From: Bacillota bacterium
GTDB taxonomy: Bacteria > Bacillota > Clostridia > Christensenellales > Aristaeellaceae
Assembly (NCBI GenBank): GCA_019137115.1
Contig: JAGVSV010000112.1
Span: 1-27,165, forward strand
Length of the DNA stretch: 27,165 nt
Direction: 5' to 3'
Shown here piece after piece: positions 22,104-27,165 of this stretch (the stretch's first letter is position 1; every line of letters begins with the position of its first letter). The notes beneath the pieces were generated by a model. That model was not told the DNA's origin. It saw only the letters and a program-made list of their open reading frames with translations, and did not search any database. A program made the translations under genes and the position numbers.

Positions 22104-23845
22104 CACACCACCTCCCGTTCCAGCACAGGCTGCCCGGTCTGCTCAGCGCCCATCTGTACCTCGGCAATGTCGCGGTACACCGGGCAATCGCGCATCAATT
22201 CGTCGTGCGTGCCCTGTCCGATCGCGCGACCGTCATCCAGTACCAGGATCTGGTCAGCACCCTTGATGCTGGACACGCGCTGGGCAATGATGATGCTGGT
22301 GGTGTCGCGGTGCTGCTGCGCCAAGGCCTTGCGCAGCTCGGCGTCGGTGCGGTAGTCAAGGGCGGAGGACGCGTCATCCAGGATCAGCAGGCGCGGCTCG
22401 TTGGCCAGCGCGCGGGCGATCAGCAGCCGTTGCTTCTGCCCGCCGGACAGGTTGTTGCCGCGGGCTTCCACCTCGTGCAGCAAGCCGTCGGCGGTGGCGG
22501 TGACGAACGCTTCGGCCTGCGCGGCGCGCACAGCCTGCCAGATGGCCTCGTCGGGAATGTCCCGGAAATAGGCGATGTTGTCGCGGATGGTGGCGGCCAT
22601 GATAAAGTCGCTCTGGAACGCGATGCCGGTCTGCTCGGAGAGCACCGCCGGGTCAATGCTGCGGATGTCCTGGCCGTCCACGTAGATCGTTCCCTGTGTG
22701 GCGTCATACAGCCTCAGCAGCAGATTGGTCAACGTGGTTTTGCCGCTGCCGGTGGCGCCGATGATGCCCAATGTCTGCCCCTGCTTGAGCTTGAAGCTGA
22801 TGTGGCTCAGGCTGTCCCCCACCCCGCCATAGCTGAACGACACGTCATCAAACACGATGTGCCAGGGACTGTCCGCCGGGTGCGCGGGCAGCAGCGGCTG
22901 GTCACCCTCCATTTCGAGGATTTCCTCGATGCGGCGCGCGGAAGCAATGCCCTTGGACGACATGATGAAGATGCGGGTGATGCCCAGCATGGCGCCGGAA
23001 ATGATCGTAAAATAGTTCAGAAACGCGATGATGGTGCCGGGCCTGGACAGGCCCTGGTTGACCAGATACCCACCCACCAGCACCACGGCGGTCAGCCCCA
23101 GGTTAAGCGTCAGCGTGCTCAACGGGTTGCTCACCGCCACCACGCTGCCGGCCTTGCGGCCCACCTCGGCCAGGTTTTCGTTGACTCCGTCAAAGCGCTC
23201 CTGCTCATAGGTGGTCTTGCTGAGCGCCTTGATCACGCGCACACCCACGATGTTCTCCTGCATCACGCGCACCATTTTGTCCAACACCCGCTGCTGCCGG
23301 ACATACAGCGGCACGGATTTCTTGGTGACCACATAGATGATCAGCGTGATGATGGGCAGCGTCAGCGCCAGCACCAGCGTCAGGCGCACGTCCAGGATGC
23401 TCGTTAAAATCAGCCCGCCGATTAACAGGATGGGTGCGCGCACGCCCATGCGCTGGGTGCGGTTTAAAAACTGGTTGATGTTGTAGGTGTCGGTGGTCAG
23501 CCGCGACACGGCCGAGGACAGGCTGATGCTGTCAAACTGCGCCATGGACACGTCGCCGAGCTTGGCGAACAGGTCATGCCGCAGTTTCAGTGTCACCTTG
23601 CCGGCCGTCACCGCGGCCATGCGGTTGGCGGTGATGTTGAGGGTCACCGACAGCAGCGCGCACAGCACCATCGCGCCGCCCCACAGGTACACCAGCCTGG
23701 GGTCGCCCTTTGGCACCACGTCGTCAATGATGATCGCCAGAATAAACGGGATGAACAGGTCCATCATGGACGCGAAAAACTTGACCACCATGGTCCAGGT
23801 CAGCGCCCAGGTGTGGGGCTTCAAGTACGACAGCACCTTTTTCAT
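22103..23845 (-). CDS. Heterodimeric multidrug-type ABC exporter, subunit with degenerate Walker B
   Basis: A 580-residue half-transporter with an N-terminal membrane domain and C-terminal ATPase. Walker A is GATGSGKTT and the signature is a perfect LSGGQKQR. The Walker B end reads LLILDDASSALD, with Asp in place of the catalytic Glu, and the switch position reads IIIAQRVSS, with Gln in place of His. These two changes make the ATP site built on its Walker motifs inactive, as in TM287 and BmrC. With the downstream subunit it should form one working exporter. The ATG at 23845 overlaps the MarR gene stop (ATGA) and has GGGGGG upstream; an in-frame start 27 bases earlier is less likely. Confidence 0.95.
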   Translation of the reverse strand: MKKVLSYLKPHTWALTWTMVVKFFASMMDLFIPFILAIIIDDVVPKGDPRLVYLWGGAMVLCALLSVTLNITANRMAAVTAGKVTLKLRHDLFAKLGDVSMAQFDSISLSSAVSRLTTDTYNINQFLNRTQRMGVRAPILLIGGLILTSILDVRLTLVLALTLPIITLIIYVVTKKSVPLYVRQQRVLDKMVRVMQENIVGVRVIKALSKTTYEQERFDGVNENLAEVGRKAGSVVAVSNPLSTLTLNLGLTAVVLVGGYLVNQGLSRPGTIIAFLNYFTIISGAMLGITRIFIMSSKGIASARRIEEILEMEGDQPLLPAHPADSPWHIVFDDVSFSYGGVGDSLSHISFKLKQGQTLGIIGATGSGKTTLTNLLLRLYDATQGTIYVDGQDIRSIDPAVLSEQTGIAFQSDFIMAATIRDNIAYFRDIPDEAIWQAVRAAQAEAFVTATADGLLHEVEARGNNLSGGQKQRLLIARALANEPRLLILDDASSALDYRTDAELRKALAQQHRDTTSIIIAQRVSSIKGADQILVLDDGRAIGQGTHDELMRDCPVYRDIAEVQMGAEQTGQPVLEREVV

Positions 23846-24282
23846 GGCGTGTCCCCCCGCTCGCGGTCCCACGCCGCGGCGCGCAGGCGCATTTTTTCCA
23901 GCAGCACGCCCAACGTTTCCTTTTCCTGCTCGGTCATCCCCTCGGTCAGGTAATCATGCCAGGCCGCGTTGACGCTGCGCACCACGGGCACGGCGTCAAT
24001 GGCCTTCTGCGTGGGGTACACAGCCATCTGGCGGCGGTCGTCCGCGCGCGGCTGGCGGGTGACATAACCGCTTTCGCATAGCGCGGACAGCTGCCGCGCG
24101 GCGTTGGAGGGGTTGACGTTCAGCGCGTGGGCAAGCTCCTCCTGCGACAGCCCCGGGGTGGCGCAGATGTGCAGGATATAGGGCGCCTGCGCCGCCGTCA
24201 GCGCGAGCTTGTTAAGGCGCCTGGCGCGGAACTGGGTGCCGCAGCGCGCGAGGATATTAAGTTCCCGGGTGATAATGGGCAT
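23842..24282 (-). CDS. MarR-family transcriptional regulator
   Basis: A 146-residue winged-helix repressor. The DNA-binding part spans about residues 28-95: LTAAQAPYILHI, then GLSQEELAHALNVNPSNAARQLSALCESGYV and a wing RQPRADDRRQMAVYPT with the conserved Asp-Arg-Arg. Flanking helices would form the dimer. MarR proteins usually repress their own operon and lose grip when a drug or phenolic ligand binds. Here the gene leads an operon with both exporter subunits, and a perfect palindrome covers the start of transcription, so autorepression with drug-induced efflux is the expected circuit. AAGGAG lies seven bases before the ATG at 24282; the ribosome binding site is partly inside the palindrome. 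Confidence 0.93.
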   Translation of the reverse strand: MPIITRELNILARCGTQFRARRLNKLALTAAQAPYILHICATPGLSQEELAHALNVNPSNAARQLSALCESGYVTRQPRADDRRQMAVYPTQKAIDAVPVVRSVNAAWHDYLTEGMTEQEKETLGVLLEKMRLRAAAWDRERGDTP

Positions 24283-24291
24283 ACATTCACT

Positions 24292-24322
24292 CCTTGCGTG
24301 CGCAACCATTGCGCACGCAAGG
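24292..24322. promoter_or_regulatory. Perfect palindromic operator, probable MarR autoregulatory site
   Basis: CCTTGCGTGCGCAA (24292-24305), three bases, TTGCGCACGCAAGG (24309-24322): a 14-of-14 inverted repeat. It begins two bases after the -10 box of the marR promoter and reaches into the ribosome binding site, so a bound dimer would block initiation. Confidence 0.85.
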
Positions 24323-24323
24323 G

Positions 24324-24352
24324 ATAATATAGGCGGATGCGGGAAATGTCAA
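24324..24352 (-). promoter_or_regulatory. Sigma-A promoter of the marR-exporter operon
   Basis: On the minus strand a perfect TTGACA (24347-24352), 17 bases, TATTAT (24324-24329). Two inverted repeats abut it, one on each side. Confidence 0.88.
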
Positions 24353-24353
24353 G

Positions 24354-24382
24354 CGTGGGCGCGTCTTTTGTGTGCGCCCACG
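24354..24382. repeat. 9-bp perfect inverted repeat next to the marR promoter
   Basis: CGTGGGCGC (24354-24362), 11-base loop, GCGCCCACG (24374-24382). It lies 27 bases after the SRPBCC stop and one base from the marR -35 box. It could end the SRPBCC transcript, but no T tract follows in either direction; a protein binding site is the alternative. Confidence 0.5.
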
Positions 24383-24408
24383 TTGTGGCGGGGGTCAGCG
24401 CGCGGTGC

Positions 24409-24840
24409 CTAGCCCTTCTTGTCGGTTTTCGGCTCGTAGTCGGCAAACACCGGCGCGGGCTTGCCGGCTACGGCGTTTGCCAGCGCATCCAGGTAGAAGT
24501 GCCAGCCCGCCTCATACCATTGGTCGCTTTCGTCATTCGCGCGCTCCTGGCTGACGGTGACCCGCGTGCCGCCGGGCGCGTCGTCCAACTGCACGCGAAA
24601 GACAAAGCCTTCCTTGACCGTCCCGGCGCGCAGACGCAGCATGCGCCCGTCCGCATAGTCCAGCAGGGCGCCCTCCACCTCGGGCTTTCCATCCTCGTGG
24701 ATCATGGTGATCAGCAGGGTGTTGCCCATCATCCGATAGGGGCCGTACCATTTGGCGGTCAGGTAGCTTTCGGTCAGCCATTCCCAGGCTTTCCAGCGCG
24801 GGATGGGCAGATCACGGGAAACGCTGAGCATGTCCGGCAT
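24409..24840 (-). CDS. SRPBCC (START/AHSA1-like) domain protein
   Basis: A 143-residue protein of the SRPBCC fold, resembling the AHSA1/activator-of-Hsp90-like domain family: an SVSRDLPIPRWKAWEWLTES strand-helix start with the typical WEWLT, KWYGPYRMMGNTLLITMIHEDGKPE, GFVFRVQLDDAPGGTRVTV and a final long helix ending YLDALANAVAGK. Such proteins make a deep hydrophobic cavity for small ligands; the ligand here is unknown. The ATG at 24840 has AGGAGG eight bases ahead. The frame is open much further upstream, but that part is the opposite strand of the sugar transporter gene. It has its own promoter, back to back with the importer operon. Confidence 0.8.
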   Translation of the reverse strand: MPDMLSVSRDLPIPRWKAWEWLTESYLTAKWYGPYRMMGNTLLITMIHEDGKPEVEGALLDYADGRMLRLRAGTVKEGFVFRVQLDDAPGGTRVTVSQERANDESDQWYEAGWHFYLDALANAVAGKPAPVFADYEPKTDKKG

Positions 24841-24871
24841 ACGGATGCCTCCTTTGTGTTTTTCTGCGTTG

Positions 24872-24900
24872 AGTATACCAGACAGAAAGCCGCCTGTCTC
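24872..24900 (-). promoter_or_regulatory. Predicted promoter of the SRPBCC gene
   Basis: On the minus strand GAGACA (24895-24900), 17 bases, TATACT (24872-24877), 31 bases before the start codon. The -35 matches 4 of 6. An inverted repeat AGACAG-8-CTGTCT (24880-24899) fills the space between the two boxes. Confidence 0.6.
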
Positions 24901-24917
24901 TGCCGGTGCGCTTCGTG

Positions 24918-24923
24918 TATAAT
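24918..24923 (+). promoter_or_regulatory. Probable -10 box of the sugar ABC importer operon
   Basis: A perfect TATAAT 32 bases before the ATPase start codon. The hexamer 17 bases upstream (24895-24900, TGTCTC) is the same DNA as the divergent promoter's -35 but is a poor -35 on this strand, so activation by a regulator may be needed. Confidence 0.5.
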
Positions 24924-24955
24924 GCGGGATAACCACGGAAACGGCGGAGGGGCAC

Positions 24956-26023
24956 ATGCTGGTAGAAATGCGGAGCCTGACAAAGCACTTCGGTATCACC
25001 CAGGCGGTCAATGACTTCACCGTGACGCTGCCGGACGGCGAGCTGGTGTCGCTGCTGGGGCCTTCCGGCTGCGGCAAGAGCACGGTGCTCAACATGCTGG
25101 CGGGGATCCTCAAGCCCACGTCCGGGCAGGTGCTGTTTGACGGCGAGGATGTCACCGGCCTGCCCCCCGAGCGGCGGGGCATTGGGCTGGTGTTCCAGAA
25201 CTACGCGCTGTACCCGCATATGACGGTGCTCAACAACATCAGCTTCCCGCTGGAAATCCAGAAGGTGCCCCGGGCGGAGCGCATGGCGCGCGCCAAAGCC
25301 ATGGCCGACATGGTGCACGTGGGCAACCTGCTCAACCGGCGGCCCAGGGAATTGTCCGGCGGGCAGCAGCAGCGCGTGGCGATTGCCCGCGCGCTTGTCA
25401 AAAACCCGCAGCTGCTGTTGCTGGACGAGCCGCTGTCGAACCTGGATGCCCGGCTGCGGCTGGAGATGCGCGAGGAGATCCGCCGCATCCAGCAGAAAAC
25501 CCAGGTGACCACCGTGTTTGTAACCCATGACCAGGAGGAGGCGATGTCCATCTCCGACCATATCGCGCTGATGAAGGATGGGTATCTCCAGCAGTATGAC
25601 ACACCGCAGGAGCTGTACAACGACCCGGACAACCAGTTCGTGGCGGACTTTTTGGGTTCTCCGCCCATCAACCACTTAACCGGCACGCTGTTAGGCAGCG
25701 TATTCACGCTGACGGACAACAGCGCGTCCTTCCCGCTGCCGCTGCCTGCCGAAGGCGTGCCCGAGGGCAAGGAGCTGATCCTCGCCATCCGCGCCGAAAG
25801 CGCCGAAGCCGCCGGACAAGGTGAGGCCCATTTTACCGCCCAGGTCAAACAGGTGTATACCATGGGCAAGGAGGAACTGGCGTATTTGATGGTGGGCACG
25901 CAGGAAATGCGCGCGTACATCGACCTGGATCAGGGCATCACGCCGGGCATCACGCTGCCCATCCGGCTCAAGCCGCGCGGGGTGTTCCTCTTTGATCAAG
26001 TCACGGGGGTGCGCTACCAATGA
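24956..26023 (+). CDS. Sugar ABC importer ATP-binding protein (UgpC/MsmK-like)
   Basis: A 355-residue ATPase of the carbohydrate-importer (MalK/UgpC/MsmK) type. Walker A GPSGCGKST is at residues 35-43, the Q-loop is GLVFQNYALYPHMTV, the signature is LSGGQQQRVAIARAL, Walker B is LLLLDEPLSNLD and the H-loop is VTHDQEEA. After residue 235 comes the usual regulatory TOBE/OB-fold region. It would energise the permease encoded next, whose start overlaps its stop by four bases. GGAGGGG precedes the ATG. Proteins of this class are often shared among several sugar importers, so the substrate cannot be read from this gene. It is complete and of usual length. Confidence 0.94.
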   Translation: MLVEMRSLTKHFGITQAVNDFTVTLPDGELVSLLGPSGCGKSTVLNMLAGILKPTSGQVLFDGEDVTGLPPERRGIGLVFQNYALYPHMTVLNNISFPLEIQKVPRAERMARAKAMADMVHVGNLLNRRPRELSGGQQQRVAIARALVKNPQLLLLDEPLSNLDARLRLEMREEIRRIQQKTQVTTVFVTHDQEEAMSISDHIALMKDGYLQQYDTPQELYNDPDNQFVADFLGSPPINHLTGTLLGSVFTLTDNSASFPLPLPAEGVPEGKELILAIRAESAEAAGQGEAHFTAQVKQVYTMGKEELAYLMVGTQEMRAYIDLDQGITPGITLPIRLKPRGVFLFDQVTGVRYQ

Positions 26024-26940
26024 GCAAGGACGCCCTGCGCTACCGCCGCGAAAAAGCCCTGGAGCGCCGCTCCCGCGTGTGGTCGGCGCTGGAGCCGGTA
26101 GCCTATCTGCTGCCGTTCATGGTGTCGATCATCGTATTCACGGTGTACCCGTTCTTCAACGTGGTGTTCATGTCCTTCCGCGAAGGGTTTGACCTGCTGA
26201 CCAACACCGACAACGGCATCGGCCTGGGCAACTACGCGTTTGTATTGAGCAACCGCGACTTTATCAACGCGCTGACCAACACGGGCATCTATGTGGCCGT
26301 GGTGGTGCCGGTATCCGCGGCACTGGCCATCGTGCTGGCCAACCTGTTAAACCGCAAGGTGCGCGGCATGGCGATCTTCCAGACGGCGTACTTTTTGCCG
26401 ATGGTGACCAGCGCCATGGCGGTGGGCCTGGCGTGGCGGTATATCTTTCTGCGGGATTTCGGCGTGCTCAACCAGGTGCTGGGGTGGTTCGGGGTGGACA
26501 AGATCAACTGGCTGCAGCGCTACCCCTGGTCGCTGTACGCGCTGATCATCTTCGGCATCTGGAGCAACCTGCCGTTTACGATCATATTGATCCTGTCGGG
26601 CTTGCAGAACATCGATGAAACCTACTACACCGCCGCGCGGGTGGACGGCGCGCGCAGCACGCGGATCTTCTTCCGTATCACGGTGCCGCTGCTGGCGCCC
26701 ACCATCGGGCTGGTGCTGACGATCAACACGATCTCGGCGTCCAAGGTGTTCAGCGAGCTGTTTGCGCTGTTCAACGGGCCGGGCATCGGGGGCAGCCTGT
26801 TTACCGTGGTGTACTACATCTATGAGCAGTTCGCCAAGCAGAAGCACGCCTGGGCGGCCGCCGCCGCGATGATCCTGTTCGTGCTGATCTTTATCGCCAC
26901 GATGGTCCAGCAGTACATCCAGCGCAAATGGACGTATTGA
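26020..26940 (+). CDS. Sugar ABC importer permease (MalF/UgpA-like)
   Basis: A 306-residue membrane protein with six predicted helices, first helix starting near residue 27 (AYLLPFMVSIIVFTVYPFF). The cytoplasmic EAA loop that docks on the ATPase is clear: YYTAARVDGARSTRIFFRITVPLLAP. FLPMVTSAMAVGLAWRYIF and INWLQRYPWSLYALIIFGIWSNLPF are also typical of the MalF/UgpA side of CUT1 importers. It overlaps the ATPase gene (ATGA). A partner MalG/UgpE-type permease and a binding protein would be expected nearby; neither is seen before the window ends. Confidence 0.94.
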   Translation: MSKDALRYRREKALERRSRVWSALEPVAYLLPFMVSIIVFTVYPFFNVVFMSFREGFDLLTNTDNGIGLGNYAFVLSNRDFINALTNTGIYVAVVVPVSAALAIVLANLLNRKVRGMAIFQTAYFLPMVTSAMAVGLAWRYIFLRDFGVLNQVLGWFGVDKINWLQRYPWSLYALIIFGIWSNLPFTIILILSGLQNIDETYYTAARVDGARSTRIFFRITVPLLAPTIGLVLTINTISASKVFSELFALFNGPGIGGSLFTVVYYIYEQFAKQKHAWAAAAAMILFVLIFIATMVQQYIQRKWTY

Positions 26941-26951
26941 AGGAGGGGCGT

Positions 26952-27165
26952 ATGCAGACACAATCCCGGCTGCGCCTGGGCGCCGCGCTGATGCTGCTTT
27001 CGGTTTTCGCCTTCTTTGCGTGCGCGGTTCTAGTCCTGTACACCAACGCGGTCACGCCGCGCATGCCGTCGCCTGATCAGGCTGCGGGGTTTGACAAAGC
27101 GTGGCTCAAGACGGGCATGGCGCTGTCGGCCGCCGTTTTCCTTGTGGGGCTGACGCTCAACCACA
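26952..27165 (+). CDS. Uncharacterised membrane protein, 5' part (cut by window end)
   Basis: The first 71 codons of a gene that runs off the window. AAGGAGGGG lies just before the ATG, 11 bases after the permease stop, so it is in the importer operon. The visible part has a hydrophobic helix (residues about 10-31, GAALMLLSVFAFFACAVLVLY), a polar stretch of about 25 residues with MPSPDQAAGFDKAW, and the start of a second helix (GMALSAAVFLVGLTL). This does not look like the N-terminus of a MalG/UgpE permease that I would expect here. I do not recognise it; it may be a small two-helix accessory subunit. Confidence 0.7.
   Translation, partial: MQTQSRLRLGAALMLLSVFAFFACAVLVLYTNAVTPRMPSPDQAAGFDKAWLKTGMALSAAVFLVGLTLNH

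Noticed and set aside
24841..25182. N-terminal extension of the SRPBCC frame
   Set aside because: The extension is antisense to the sugar ATPase gene and low complexity; a proper AGGAGG site and ATG occur at 24840.
1..27165. tRNA, rRNA, CRISPR array, insertion sequence, phage or integrase genes
   Set aside because: I looked for T-loop-like sequences, regularly spaced repeats, transposase and integrase motifs and found none. Codon use and GC seem even throughout, so no island border is supported.

Overview
The window reads as chromosomal DNA from a GC-rich member of the Bacillota, most likely class Clostridia. The evidence is a class III fructose-1,6-bisphosphatase, a perfect HrcA/CIRCE operator, strong GGAGG-type ribosome binding sites, sigma-A-like promoters with 17-18 bp spacers, an Lsa-type ABC-F protein, and DUF3048/DUF1801 proteins. 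An order such as Christensenellales is a guess from gene content and GC; I could not test it. No tRNA, rRNA, CRISPR array, insertion sequence or phage gene is visible. Genes are densely packed and no gene-free stretch exceeds 300 bases.

Left part (1-7.0 kb): the 3' end of an F420-0:glutamate ligase-like gene and its terminator come first. Then, on the minus strand, lie htpG and an aldo/keto reductase. htpG has an unusual His/Asp-rich linker. A perfect CIRCE element separates htpG from a divergent HTH regulator whose C-terminal LexA/S24-like domain seems to lack the catalytic residues. Next, murA, a J-domain/TPR protein and a YgjP-type metalloprotease form a tight plus-strand unit behind an excellent promoter.

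Middle part (7.0-16 kb): fbp is translationally coupled to the AmmeMemoRadiSam genes amrB, amrA and amrS, a widespread trio of unclear function. A three-gene ABC-2 exporter follows (ATPase plus two DUF990-type permeases). After it comes an Lsa-type ABC-F gene with its own promoter and a leader encoding a six-residue peptide. Part of that peptide's coding sequence is complementary to the ABC-F Shine-Dalgarno region. This is the strongest candidate for an undescribed regulatory device here. A small DUF1801 protein ends this block.

Right part (16-27 kb): a minus-strand glycan group holds an SGNH esterase-like protein, a GH29 alpha-L-fucosidase and a secreted DUF3048 protein. A DUF1700-like membrane protein follows on the plus strand. 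Next is a minus-strand marR operon encoding a heterodimeric ABC exporter with one consensus and one degenerate ATP site. Its promoter is followed by a perfect 14-bp inverted repeat that looks like the MarR operator. An SRPBCC protein and a divergent sugar ABC importer operon (ATPase, permease, then a truncated two-helix membrane protein) finish the window.

Taken together the region mixes housekeeping functions (cell wall, gluconeogenesis, heat shock) with three efflux or ribosome-protection modules and a carbohydrate module. The resistance-type modules have their own visible promoters or operators.
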